Shown here piece after piece: positions 1 through 8,115 of a stretch of 34,286 nt of DNA (positions within the stretch are counted from its first letter, which is position 1; every line of letters begins with the position of its first letter). The DNA is taken from contig CACWFV010000045.1 in assembly GCA_902760315.1 (NCBI GenBank), positions 1-34,286 of the forward strand, read 5' to 3'. Source of the stretch: an uncultured Bacteroidales bacterium (GTDB lineage Bacteria; Bacteroidota; Bacteroidia; Bacteroidales; Bacteroidaceae). Made by a program: the position numbers and the translations under genes. A model generated the notes under the pieces. It was not told where the DNA came from. It was given only the letters and a program-made list of their open reading frames with translations, and ran no database searches.

Positions 1-29
1 TTATAAATCTAATGATATACTACCTAATT

Positions 30-221
30 AAAAAAAACAGGCAGATACCAATTCTATCTGTATGCTCAGAACGCTCTATCCGGTAGTCAAAGAATTAACA
101 GTTTTTTCTATACCCGAAGTATATAATACTTCGCTTCTTGTACTACTATTCTCTGTTTTATGTAAGACTCTCAAAGAACTCTTTCTTATTCGCTCATCAG
201 GACTCTCCCTGAAAGCGGATG
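30..221 (-). ncRNA. Untranslated leader or small RNA, possibly an rRNA-operon leader
   Basis: The transcript from the minus-strand promoter would contain two copies of TTCTTTGA (minus strand of 179-172 and 94-87), which resemble boxA-like antitermination elements of rRNA leaders. It also has a perfect 8-bp hairpin (115-122 with 126-133). A weak 6-bp hairpin (42-47 with 55-60) is followed, after CCTG, by eight T residues (37-30), so it could instead end here as an RNA of about 185 nt. The sequence cannot decide between an rRNA leader continuing off the edge and a short terminated RNA. I see nothing identifiable in 253-452. Confidence 0.35.
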
Positions 222-252
222 CAAAGGTACGGCTTTTTTCCGAAACACCAAA
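222..252 (-). promoter_or_regulatory. Bacteroidetes-type promoter facing the left edge
   Basis: On the minus strand TTTG (252-249) is followed after 19 bp by TACCTTTG (229-222), a full match to the Bacteroidetes sigma-ABfr consensus. Transcription would start near 216 and run off the left edge. No coding frame in the following 215 bases looks real. Confidence 0.7.
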
Positions 253-452
253 ACTTTTCTAAGAAAAATTTCACTTTTCATGCAAAAAAATATCGGGAAT
301 TGATGCAAATCAAGACCAAAACAGAATACACATTATTTATTATATAGAGTGAACGTTACTGCAAGGCCATCCTGTCATTACCACTACGTACACTGCGGCA
401 TCGTCAGTTTAACAACACAAATTATAATTAGCTAAAGAAAATACGTCATATT

Positions 453-484
453 TTTGGCGGTTTGTATATTTATTCGTACCTTTG
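453..484 (+). promoter_or_regulatory. argR promoter
   Basis: TTTG (453-456), 20 bp, TACCTTTG (477-484). The predicted start near 490 leaves a leader of about 20 nt before the ATG at 512. This makes the upstream TTG at 482 an unlikely start, because it lies inside the -7 box. Confidence 0.8.
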
Positions 485-507
485 CACCTGAATTTGTATA
501 AATATAC
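461..507 (+). promoter_or_regulatory. Paired palindromic sites, candidate ArgR operators
   Basis: TTTGTATA occurs at 461-468 and again at 493-500, exactly 32 bp apart (about three helical turns). Each starts an A/T-rich near-palindrome: GTATATTTATTC (464-475) and GTATAAATATAC (496-507). One lies between the -33 and -7 boxes and the other in the leader, a layout suited to autorepression. ArgR proteins bind A/T-rich palindromic ARG boxes; assigning these sites to ArgR is inference. Confidence 0.4.
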
Positions 508-511
508 CAGC

Positions 512-988
512 ATGAAAGTAAAAAACGACCGTTTAGAAGCTCTGAGAATGATTATCTCCAGTCAAGAGTTAGGCAGTCAAGACGAGCTACTGTCTGCATT
601 GAAACAAGAAGGTTTCAAGTTAACGCAGGCCACACTCAGTCGAGATCTTAAACAACTGAAAGTTGCCAAGGCAGCATCCATGCGTGGCAACTACGTATAT
701 GTATTACCCAACGATACTATGTACAAGCGTATAAGTACCCCTTCCTCTGTACGCGAAATGATGCAAGTGCCAGGGTTCCAAAGTATTCATTTTTCAGGCA
801 ACATGGGAGTTATCAAGACCCGTCCCGGTTATGCAAGTTCCATTGCCTACAACATTGACAACAGCCAAGTTAACGAGATTTTAGGTACCATTGCAGGCGA
901 CGACACCATCTTCATTGTTATCAAGCAAGGTGTCACCAAAGACGAAGTAATCGATGCACTCAGCGAGGTAGTGCCGAACATGAGATAA
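512..988 (+). CDS. argR: Arginine repressor ArgR
   Basis: The product has 158 residues, the normal length of the ArgR/AhrC family. The N-terminal winged helix carries the family signature around residues 36-50 (FKLTQATLSRDLKQL), where the Ser-Arg pair contacts ARG-box DNA. The C-terminal half forms the hexamerising, arginine-binding domain and contains the family's GTIAGDDTIFIV segment. The start is placed at ATG 512 rather than further upstream because the upstream codons overlap the promoter. It heads the arginine block, and its product probably represses argR itself and downstream genes when arginine is plentiful. Confidence 0.95.
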   Translation: MKVKNDRLEALRMIISSQELGSQDELLSALKQEGFKLTQATLSRDLKQLKVAKAASMRGNYVYVLPNDTMYKRISTPSSVREMMQVPGFQSIHFSGNMGVIKTRPGYASSIAYNIDNSQVNEILGTIAGDDTIFIVIKQGVTKDEVIDALSEVVPNMR

Positions 989-1018
989 TATACGAACAAA
1001 TGCATAATGCATAGATAA

Positions 1019-1636
1019 ATGGAAAAAGAAGAAGCAATTGAAGTGCTGGTGGCAGGACCGGAGCACGAAATATATGTAGACACCATTCTGGAGACAATAG
1101 CTGATGCAGCCAAGGTTCGCGGTACCGGCATTGCTAAGCGAACCCACGAATACCTGGCAAAAAAAATGTTTGAAGCCAAAGCCGTCATCGCTTTGACAAA
1201 AGACGGACGTTTTGCAGGGTTTAGCTACATTGAGACATGGGAGAACCAACAATACGTGACCACTAGCGGCCTGATAGTACACCCGGATTTTCGGGGGTTA
1301 CACATAGCCAAGCGCATCAAAGACATGACATTCACGCTAGCTCGTACACGATGGCCACACGCAAAAATATTTTCACTGACAAGCGGTGCTGCCGTTATGA
1401 AGATGAACACTGCATTAGGCTATCAGCCGGTGACTTTTGCCGACTTAACTGACGACGAAGCATTTTGGAAGGGGTGTGAAGGCTGCGTCAACTACCCAGT
1501 ATTGCGTGAGCGTAACCGCAAATTCTGCATTTGCACCGCCATGCTTTTCGACCCCACAGAACACCTGCCTGTAAAACTATCAGAAGACGTACTGTCACGT
1601 ATCAAGCATTTACAAGAATTAGAAGAACAAAAATAA
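1019..1636 (+). CDS. GNAT N-acyltransferase of the arginine operon (candidate acylglutamate synthase)
   Basis: This is a 205-residue GNAT-fold protein. The acyl-CoA pyrophosphate loop is visible around residues 92-100 (HPDFRGLHIAKRI), after the beta-strand TTSGLIV. It lies 30 bp after argR and 6 bp before argG, so it is almost certainly in the same transcript. No classical argA or argJ is visible in the window, and the cluster needs an enzyme that acylates glutamate. It is therefore a good candidate for making N-succinyl- or N-acetyl-L-glutamate from the acyl-CoA. A Cys-rich stretch (EGCEGC, then FCIC) lies around residues 149-176. The GNAT fold is clear; the substrate is inferred from context. 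Confidence 0.8.
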   Translation: MEKEEAIEVLVAGPEHEIYVDTILETIADAAKVRGTGIAKRTHEYLAKKMFEAKAVIALTKDGRFAGFSYIETWENQQYVTTSGLIVHPDFRGLHIAKRIKDMTFTLARTRWPHAKIFSLTSGAAVMKMNTALGYQPVTFADLTDDEAFWKGCEGCVNYPVLRERNRKFCICTAMLFDPTEHLPVKLSEDVLSRIKHLQELEEQK

Positions 1637-1642
1637 AACAAT

Positions 1643-2848
1643 ATGAACAAGAAAAAAGTTGTGGTAGCATTCAGTGGTGGTCTTGACACCAGCTACAATG
1701 TGATGTATCTCACCAAAGAGTTAGGTTATGAAGTTTATGCCGCCTGTGCTAATACAGGAGGTTTCTCAGCTGAACAATTAAAAAAGAATGAAGAGAACGC
1801 CTACAAACTAGGCGCAGTAAAATACGTAACCCTGGATGTTACGCAGGAATATTACGAAAAATCACTGAAATACATGATTTTTGGCAACGTATTGCGTAAC
1901 AACTGCTACCCCATTTCGGTATCAAGCGAACGTATTTTCCAAGCCATTGCCATTGCACGCTACGCCAAGGAAATTGGTGCCGACGCTATCGCACACGGCT
2001 CAACAGGTGCGGGCAACGACCAGATTCGTTTTGACATGACATTCCTTGTCATGGCCCCCGGAATAGAAATCATCACCCTGACTCGCGACCGCAATCTGAC
2101 CCGTAAGGAAGAGGTAGACTACCTGAATGCCAATGGCTATTTCGCCGACTTCACCAAGTTGAAATACTCATACAACGTTGGCATCTGGGGAACCTCCATC
2201 TGTGGCGGCGAGCTGCTCGACCCCACACAGGGTCTTCCCGAAGAAGCCTACCTGAAACATGTCACCGCCAAGGAACCAGACTCATTGCTGAAGATAAAGT
2301 TTGAGAAGGGTGAGATAGTAGCTGTTAACGGTGAGCACTACGACAACAAGATTAAGGCCATTCAGAAGATTGAGGAGATTGGTGCCAGTTATGCCATCGG
2401 TCGTGACGCCAACGTGGGCGACACCATCATCGGCATCAAGGGGCGTGTAGGTTTCGAGGCAGCAGCCCCCAAACTCATCATCGAGGCTCACCGTCTACTT
2501 GAGAAGTCAACATTGTCAAAATGGCAGCAATACTGGAAAGACCAGGTGGCTAATTGGTATGGCATGTTCCTTCATGAGAGCCAATATTTAGAGCCTGTCA
2601 TGCCCGACATAGAGGCCATGCTAACCTCTTCACAACGCAACGTAACAGGCACTGCCATTCTGAAGTTGCGCCCTTACGGATTTGATACCGTAGGTATCGA
2701 CAGCGAAAACGACCTGACTAAGTCAAAACTCGGTGAATATGGTGAGACCCAGACAGGTTGGACAGCAGATGAAGCCAAAGGATTCATCAAGGTCAGCTCC
2801 ACCCCACTCCGTGTTTACTACGGAATCCACAAGGACGAGAAACGCTGA
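1643..2848 (+). CDS. argG: Argininosuccinate synthase
   Basis: The enzyme joins citrulline and aspartate using ATP to give argininosuccinate, the penultimate step of arginine synthesis in the cytosol. The product has 401 residues, the usual length. The N-type ATP pyrophosphatase PP-loop is at residues 11-17 (SGGLDTS), and the family's nucleotide/citrulline segment HGSTGAGNDQIRF lies near residues 119-131. ATG 1643 is 6 bp from the GNAT stop. No argH is present in the window, so the last step must be encoded elsewhere. Confidence 0.97.
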   Translation: MNKKKVVVAFSGGLDTSYNVMYLTKELGYEVYAACANTGGFSAEQLKKNEENAYKLGAVKYVTLDVTQEYYEKSLKYMIFGNVLRNNCYPISVSSERIFQAIAIARYAKEIGADAIAHGSTGAGNDQIRFDMTFLVMAPGIEIITLTRDRNLTRKEEVDYLNANGYFADFTKLKYSYNVGIWGTSICGGELLDPTQGLPEEAYLKHVTAKEPDSLLKIKFEKGEIVAVNGEHYDNKIKAIQKIEEIGASYAIGRDANVGDTIIGIKGRVGFEAAAPKLIIEAHRLLEKSTLSKWQQYWKDQVANWYGMFLHESQYLEPVMPDIEAMLTSSQRNVTGTAILKLRPYGFDTVGIDSENDLTKSKLGEYGETQTGWTADEAKGFIKVSSTPLRVYYGIHKDEKR

Positions 2849-2857
2849 TTTATTTGA

Positions 2858-2875
2858 ACACGAATTACACGAATG
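2858..2875 (+). repeat. 9-bp tandem duplication ending in the argC start codon
   Basis: ACACGAATT (2858-2866) is followed directly by ACACGAATG (2867-2875); the last three bases are the argC ATG. It is one of several short-period repeats placed at gene junctions in this window. Confidence 0.7.
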
Positions 2876-3838
2876 ATTAAAGTAGGTATCTTAGGTGCGG
2901 CAGGCTATACGGGCGGTGAATTAATCCGCCTGCTGCTCAACCACCCTGAGGCAGAGATTGTCTTTGCCAACTCAGAAAGCAACGCAGGAAATCCTGTAAG
3001 TGACGTCCACGAAGGACTTATTGGCGATACCAATCTGAAGTTTACCGACGAGATGCCTTTCGACAAGGTTGACGTCGTCTTCTTCTGCTTTGGTCACGGC
3101 AAGAGTGAACATTTCCTACAGGAGCACACCATCCCCGCCAACGTCAAGATTATCGACCTGGCCCAGGATTTCCGCATCAAGGGTGACCACGACTACGTCT
3201 ACGGATTGCCGGAGATAAACAAAAAAGAGATTGCCATGGCCCAGCACGTAGCCAATCCCGGCTGTTTTGCCACAGCCATCCAGTTAGCGCTGTTGCCTGC
3301 CGCATACCTTAATATATTAAAGGAAGACGTCGCAGTCAATGCCATTACCGGTTCTACAGGAGCTGGTCAAAAGCCTGGCTCCACGACCCATTTCTCTTGG
3401 CGTGTAGACAACCTGAGTATCTATAAGCCTTTCACCCATCAGCATATTGCCGAAATCCGCCAATCATTAACACAAATACAGGGCTATCTGGATGCCTCTA
3501 TTGACTTCATCCCCTATCGAGGCAATTTTGCCCGCGGCATCTTCTGCACAGTTGTCATCAAGACGAAGGCACCCATTGAAGACATCATCGAAGCCTATAA
3601 GGACTTTTACCGAGAGGCCGTCTTCACTCACTATTGCGACAAGTCAATAGACTTAAAACAAGTAGTTAACACCAATAAAGCCTTGGTGCATGTTGACGGT
3701 TTCGAAGGGAAAGTTCTCGTCACCTCCTGCATCGACAATCTGTTAAAAGGTGCTGTCGGTCAGGCCGTCCAGAACATGAACATCATGTTTGGTATTGCCG
3801 AGACAGCAGGGCTCCGGTTGAAAGCATCAGGATTCTAA
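2873..3838 (+). CDS. argC: N-acyl-gamma-glutamyl-phosphate reductase
   Basis: The enzyme reduces the acylglutamyl phosphate to its semialdehyde with NADPH, the third step of arginine synthesis. The product has 321 residues. The Rossmann dinucleotide loop is GAAGYTGGELIRLL at residues 8-21, and the active-site cysteine is Cys131 in NPGCFATA. The gene follows argG by 24 bp. The acyl group is probably succinyl, given the carbamoyltransferase encoded downstream. The kinase making its substrate (argB) is not in the window. Confidence 0.96.
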   Translation: MIKVGILGAAGYTGGELIRLLLNHPEAEIVFANSESNAGNPVSDVHEGLIGDTNLKFTDEMPFDKVDVVFFCFGHGKSEHFLQEHTIPANVKIIDLAQDFRIKGDHDYVYGLPEINKKEIAMAQHVANPGCFATAIQLALLPAAYLNILKEDVAVNAITGSTGAGQKPGSTTHFSWRVDNLSIYKPFTHQHIAEIRQSLTQIQGYLDASIDFIPYRGNFARGIFCTVVIKTKAPIEDIIEAYKDFYREAVFTHYCDKSIDLKQVVNTNKALVHVDGFEGKVLVTSCIDNLLKGAVGQAVQNMNIMFGIAETAGLRLKASGF

Positions 3839-3858
3839 ACAAAAAAGAGACTGGGGAA

Positions 3859-3890
3859 ATTGGCATTGTCAGATATTTAGTGTATCTTTG
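3859..3890 (+). promoter_or_regulatory. Internal promoter for argD and downstream genes
   Basis: ATTG (3859-3862), 20 bp, TATCTTTG (3883-3890). An A/T-rich stretch containing TATAAATA (3901-3908) follows the -7 box at nearly the same distance as the operator-like site in the argR leader, so ArgR control is possible. It splits the arginine block into two transcription units. Confidence 0.7.
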
Positions 3891-3923
3891 CACTCACATA
3901 TATAAATAAGTACAGGTAAGCAA

Positions 3924-5063
3924 ATGAAACTATTCGATGTATATCCACTCTTCGACGTAAACATCGTCAAGGGTAAAGGCAGTCGGGTTTGGGACGACAA
4001 GGGTCAGGAGTACCTGGACCTCTACGGCGGACATGCCGTTATTTCCATCGGCCATTCGCATCCGCACTATATAGAGAAAGTAACAGAACAGCTGAGTAAG
4101 ATTGGGTTCTACTCTAACTCTGTCATCAACACGCTACAACAACAACTGGCTGAGCGACTGGGAAAAATCAGCGGCTACGAGGACTATCAGCTATTCCTGA
4201 TTAATAGCGGTGCAGAAGCCAATGAGAATGCCCTGAAGCTGGCGTCGTTCAAGAACCCGACGGCCACGCGCATTCTGTCCTGCGAAAAAGCGTTCCACGG
4301 TCGCACGTCGCTGGCCGTTGAGGTAACCAACAACCCCAAGATTATCGCTCCACTGAACGATAATCATCATGTGCGCTTCCTGCCGTTGAACGACATTGAG
4401 CCGTGGGTGCGCGAATTGTCAAGAGGCGGTGTCGCTGCTGTCATTATAGAGTGTATACAAGGTGTAGGCGGTATACAGATGGCCACCCCTCAATTTGCTC
4501 AAGACCTGGCCTACGCCTGCAAGCGCTACGGAGCGACACTAATCTGCGACGAGATACAGTGCGGCTATGGTCGTAGCGGCAAGTTCTTTGCTCACCAATG
4601 GCTGGGCATCAAGCCCGACATCATCACCGTTGCCAAAGGCATCGCAAATGGTTTCCCCATGGGCGGCGTACTTATTTCACCTGATTTCCAGCCCATCTAT
4701 GGACAGCTGGGTACCACGTTTGGCGGCAATCACCTGGCGTGTGCCGCAGCCATGGCCGTACTCGACGTCTTTGAAGAGGAGCACCTGGTAGATAATGCCC
4801 GAGAAATGGGCGACTACCTGATGGAGCAATTGAAGGTTATCAACAGTCCACATATTAAGGAAGTACGCGGCCGCGGCCTGATGATAGGCATCGAACTGGA
4901 CATCCCCCACAAAGACGTTCGTCAGCCACTTATTTATCAGGAGCACTGCTTCACCGGTTGCGCCGGTCAGAACGTTCTACGTCTCCTTCCGCCACTCTGC
5001 CTGACAAAAGCAGATGCAGACTTATTCATCGAGAAACTAAACAAGATACTGAAAAACCTATGA
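3924..5063 (+). CDS. argD: N-acylornithine aminotransferase (class III PLP)
   Basis: It transaminates the acylglutamate semialdehyde with glutamate to give N-acylornithine. The product has 379 residues. Visible family landmarks are NSGAEANENALKLA (residues 94-107), the PLP-contacting Asp209 in CDEIQCGYGRSGK, and the Schiff-base lysine Lys238 in ITVAKGIANG. Its TGA stop overlaps the proC ATG (ATGA), which indicates translational coupling. Acetyl versus succinyl preference cannot be read from the sequence; the downstream carbamoyltransferase favours succinyl. Confidence 0.95.
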   Translation: MKLFDVYPLFDVNIVKGKGSRVWDDKGQEYLDLYGGHAVISIGHSHPHYIEKVTEQLSKIGFYSNSVINTLQQQLAERLGKISGYEDYQLFLINSGAEANENALKLASFKNPTATRILSCEKAFHGRTSLAVEVTNNPKIIAPLNDNHHVRFLPLNDIEPWVRELSRGGVAAVIIECIQGVGGIQMATPQFAQDLAYACKRYGATLICDEIQCGYGRSGKFFAHQWLGIKPDIITVAKGIANGFPMGGVLISPDFQPIYGQLGTTFGGNHLACAAAMAVLDVFEEEHLVDNAREMGDYLMEQLKVINSPHIKEVRGRGLMIGIELDIPHKDVRQPLIYQEHCFTGCAGQNVLRLLPPLCLTKADADLFIEKLNKILKNL

Positions 5064-5848
5064 AGATATCAATCATTGGCGCTGGCGCCATGGGCGGTGC
5101 CATTGCCGAAGGACTCATCAAGGGCGACTTCATACAGAATGAGAATATCTGTGTGAGCGACCCCGTCAGACAGACACGCGACAAATTTGCCGACATGGGC
5201 ATTACAGCTACGCCCAGCAACCAGTTGGCTGCTCAGGGAGCCGACGTGGTTTGCGTCGTTGTAAAACCCTGGCTGGTAGAACAGGTGCTGAAAAGCATCA
5301 AGGACGTATTAGACTACGAACACCAGATACTGGTTGTTGTTGCCGCCGGTGTCAAGTCAGAAAGCATCAAGGAGTGGTTAGGCCGTGACGACAAGATGAT
5401 AGCAACATTCCTCGTCATTCCCAACATTGCCATTGCTCAGCTACAGTCTATGACTTTCATTGTACCGGCATTAGCTACGACACAACAGCACACCGAACAA
5501 GTTCAGGCATTGTTTGACTCCATGGGCAAAACGATCCTCACCGACGAACAACATCTCGCTGCCGGCACCACGCTGGCCTCCTGCGGCATTGCCTACGCCA
5601 TGCGTTATGTACGTGCTGCCGCTGAGGGTGGTGTAGAACTGGGCTTCAAGGCCGACGATGCTAAACAAATCGTGATGCAGACCATGCGTGGTGCTGTCGA
5701 ACTGTTAGAGGCTACCGGTCTGCACCCAGAAGTCGCCATAGACTTAGTGACGACCCCTGGCGGAGTTACCATCAAAGGTCTCAACGAGATGGAGCACGCG
5801 GGATTCACGTCCAGCGTCATTCGAGGTCTGAAGGCTGGTGCGAAATAA
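5060..5848 (+). CDS. proC: Pyrroline-5-carboxylate reductase
   Basis: It catalyses the last step of proline synthesis, reducing pyrroline-5-carboxylate with NAD(P)H. The product has 262 residues. The N-terminal Rossmann loop is IGAGAMGGAIAEGL (residues 5-18), and the C-terminal signature VTTPGGVTIKGLNEME lies around residues 231-246. The frame is open upstream inside argD, but ATG 5060, which overlaps the argD stop, gives a product that begins correctly at the Rossmann strand. Co-transcription with argD places proline and arginine synthesis, both from glutamate, under one control. Confidence 0.95.
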   Translation: MKISIIGAGAMGGAIAEGLIKGDFIQNENICVSDPVRQTRDKFADMGITATPSNQLAAQGADVVCVVVKPWLVEQVLKSIKDVLDYEHQILVVVAAGVKSESIKEWLGRDDKMIATFLVIPNIAIAQLQSMTFIVPALATTQQHTEQVQALFDSMGKTILTDEQHLAAGTTLASCGIAYAMRYVRAAAEGGVELGFKADDAKQIVMQTMRGAVELLEATGLHPEVAIDLVTTPGGVTIKGLNEMEHAGFTSSVIRGLKAGAK

Positions 5849-5879
5849 ATAGAAAATTGTAAATAGTCAAATTGTACAT

Positions 5880-6440
5880 ATGGTAAACGAACAACTGAAA
5901 CAGATTGGCGAGCGCTTGCGCGGACTGCGCGACGTGCTTGACATACCCGTCAGCGAGATGGCTGAGACCATTGGCATCAGTGCTGACAAGTATGAGAAGA
6001 TAGAACAGGGCGAGATGGACATCACCATCTCTAACCTGATGAAGATAGCCCACAAATACGGTGTCTCCACCGAAGAGCTCATCTTTGCCGAGGCTCCCCA
6101 CATGAAGTCATATTACGTGACCCGCAAGGGACAGGGCATGAGCATCGAGCGCACCAAGGCCTACAAATACCAGTCGCTGGTAGGCGGTTTCGTGAGTCAC
6201 AAGGCCGACGTATTCATCGTCACCGTCGAGCCCAAGCCCGGTGCCCGTACCATTTATAAGAATACCCATGCCGGCCAGGAATTCAATATGGTACTGGAAG
6301 GCAAAATGGAACTTTACATCGGTGGTAAGACCATCGTACTGGAAGAAGGCGACAGCATCTACTTCGACTCTTCCAAGCCCCATGGCATGCTGGCTGTTGG
6401 CGACAAAGCTGTCAAATTCCTGGCATTTACGATAGAATAA
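5880..6440 (+). CDS. XRE-family regulator with C-terminal cupin domain
   Basis: The product has 186 residues: an XRE helix-turn-helix at about residues 10-65 (IGERLRGLRDVLDIPVSEMA, then KYEKIEQGEMDIT) and a cupin_2 barrel at about residues 110-183 (HAGQEFNMVLEGKMELYIGG, EEGDSIYFDSSKPHG). Proteins of this design usually sense a small ligand through the cupin. It sits 31 bp after proC and 10 bp before the acyl-CoA ligase gene, so it probably regulates, or is paired with, that ligase. The 31-bp gap holds two AAATTGT-containing units like the short repeats at other junctions. The ligand is unknown. Confidence 0.85.
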   Translation: MVNEQLKQIGERLRGLRDVLDIPVSEMAETIGISADKYEKIEQGEMDITISNLMKIAHKYGVSTEELIFAEAPHMKSYYVTRKGQGMSIERTKAYKYQSLVGGFVSHKADVFIVTVEPKPGARTIYKNTHAGQEFNMVLEGKMELYIGGKTIVLEEGDSIYFDSSKPHGMLAVGDKAVKFLAFTIE

Positions 6441-6450
6441 AACTAGACTT

Positions 6451-8115
6451 ATGATAGAAAGATTTCTGAAGCAGACAAGCTTTACCTCAGTGGAGGACTA
6501 CAATAAACACTTGGAGTTCATCATTCCTGAGAACTTCAATTTTGCTTATGACGTGATGGACGCATGGGCTGCGGAGGCACCCGACAAACTGGCCATTCTG
6601 TGGACCAATGACTTAGGCGAAGAGATTCGCACCACCTATGGACAGTTGAAAGAACAGAGTGACCAGGCCGCCAGTTATTTGATGTCACTGGGCATTGGCA
6701 AGAACGACCCCGTCATGCTCATTCTGAAGCGCCGTTACGAATGGTGGGTGGTCATGTTGGCACTACATAAGATTGGTGCCATCGTCATTCCTGCCACTCA
6801 CATGCTAACCAAACACGACTACGTATATCGCAACACCCGCGCCTCGGTGAAAGCCATCATCTGCGTTGACGATCCCTACGTTGTCAGCCAGATTCAGGCT
6901 GCCAAAGCCGAGAGTCCTACCGTAAAACAGTACATCACCATCACCGATCATGGCAAGCCCATCCCTGAAGGTTTCCATGACTGGCAGAGCGAATGGCAGC
7001 AAGCGCCCAAGTTCCAGAAGCCGGCCTTTGTCAACACCAATGACGACACGATGCTCATGTATTTCACCAGCGGTACCAGTGGTGAACCCAAAATGGTAGC
7101 TCACGACTATCTCTATGCCATGGGCCATCTGACGACAGGTGTTTTCTGGCACAATCTCCATGAGGGTTCACTGCACCTGACGGTAGCAGACACCGGTTGG
7201 GGCAAGGCCGTCTGGGGTAAGTTCTATGGTCAGTGGTTTGCCGGTGCCACCGTCTTCGTCTTCGACCATGAGAAGTTCAATGCCGACACGTTGCTTCGCC
7301 AGATAGAGAAATACAGAGTGACCAGTTTCTGTGCGCCACCCACCATCTATCGCTTCATGATACGTGAAGACCTGTCCAAGTACGACCTGTCGTCACTAGA
7401 GTATTGCTGCACCGCAGGTGAGGCACTGAACCCCGCCGTCTTCGACAAATTCTTTGAGAAGACAGGCATCCGCATGATGGAAGGCTTCGGACAGACCGAG
7501 ACCACGATGACGCTGGGCACCTTTCCTTGGATGCAGCCCAAGCCCGGTTCAATGGGTATCCCCAATGCACAATACGACATCGACCTTGTGCGTGCCGATG
7601 GTACCAGTTGTGAAGATGGTGAGAAGGGAGAAATTGTGGTCCGCGTAGGCGACAAGAAGCCCGTCGGTCTCTTTAAAGGCTACTATCGCGACGACGAGAA
7701 GACCCGCGAGGCATGGCACGACGGTGTCTACCATACCGGCGATATGGCCTGGCGTGACGAAGACGGCTACTACTGGTTCGAGGGCCGCATCGACGATGTC
7801 ATTAAGTCCAGTGGCTATCGCATTGGTCCGTTCGAAGTAGAAAGCGCGTTGATGACCCATCCCGCCGTCGTAGAATGTGCTATTACCGGTGTCCCCGACG
7901 ACATCCGCGGCATGGTGGTCAAGGCTACTGTCGTGCTGGGCAAAGAGTGGAAAGACAAGGCTGGCGACGAACTGGTCAAGGAACTCCAGCAGCACGTCAA
8001 GAAGGAGACAGCCCCCTACAAATACCCACGCATTGTGGAGTTTGTCGACGAACTGCCAAAGACCATCAGCGGCAAGATACGACGTGTAGAGATTAGACAA
8101 AAAGACGCTAAATGA
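6451..8115 (+). CDS. AMP-forming acyl-CoA synthetase (ANL superfamily)
   Basis: The product has 554 residues and adenylates a carboxylate, then forms its CoA thioester. The P-loop-like motif YFTSGTSGEPKMV is near residues 205-217, GFGQTET near residues 349-355, and the C-terminal hinge and catalytic lysine region is FEGRIDDVIKSSGYRIGPFEVE, with SGKIRR near the end. Overall it resembles acetyl- or medium-chain acyl-CoA synthetases. Its stop overlaps the proB start (ATGA), so it is firmly inside the proline/arginine operon. The substrate is not evident; supplying an acyl-CoA for glutamate acylation is one possibility and remains speculative. Confidence 0.88.
   Translation: MIERFLKQTSFTSVEDYNKHLEFIIPENFNFAYDVMDAWAAEAPDKLAILWTNDLGEEIRTTYGQLKEQSDQAASYLMSLGIGKNDPVMLILKRRYEWWVVMLALHKIGAIVIPATHMLTKHDYVYRNTRASVKAIICVDDPYVVSQIQAAKAESPTVKQYITITDHGKPIPEGFHDWQSEWQQAPKFQKPAFVNTNDDTMLMYFTSGTSGEPKMVAHDYLYAMGHLTTGVFWHNLHEGSLHLTVADTGWGKAVWGKFYGQWFAGATVFVFDHEKFNADTLLRQIEKYRVTSFCAPPTIYRFMIREDLSKYDLSSLEYCCTAGEALNPAVFDKFFEKTGIRMMEGFGQTETTMTLGTFPWMQPKPGSMGIPNAQYDIDLVRADGTSCEDGEKGEIVVRVGDKKPVGLFKGYYRDDEKTREAWHDGVYHTGDMAWRDEDGYYWFEGRIDDVIKSSGYRIGPFEVESALMTHPAVVECAITGVPDDIRGMVVKATVVLGKEWKDKAGDELVKELQQHVKKETAPYKYPRIVEFVDELPKTISGKIRRVEIRQKDAK

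Noticed and set aside
62-262. 66-codon plus-strand frame at the left edge
   Set aside because: It overlaps a consensus minus-strand promoter and leader, has no homology that I recognise and no promoter of its own.
4958-5059. Longer proC start giving 34 extra residues
   Set aside because: The extension lies inside argD and precedes the Rossmann strand that begins the family; ATG 5060 overlaps the argD stop as coupled genes do.
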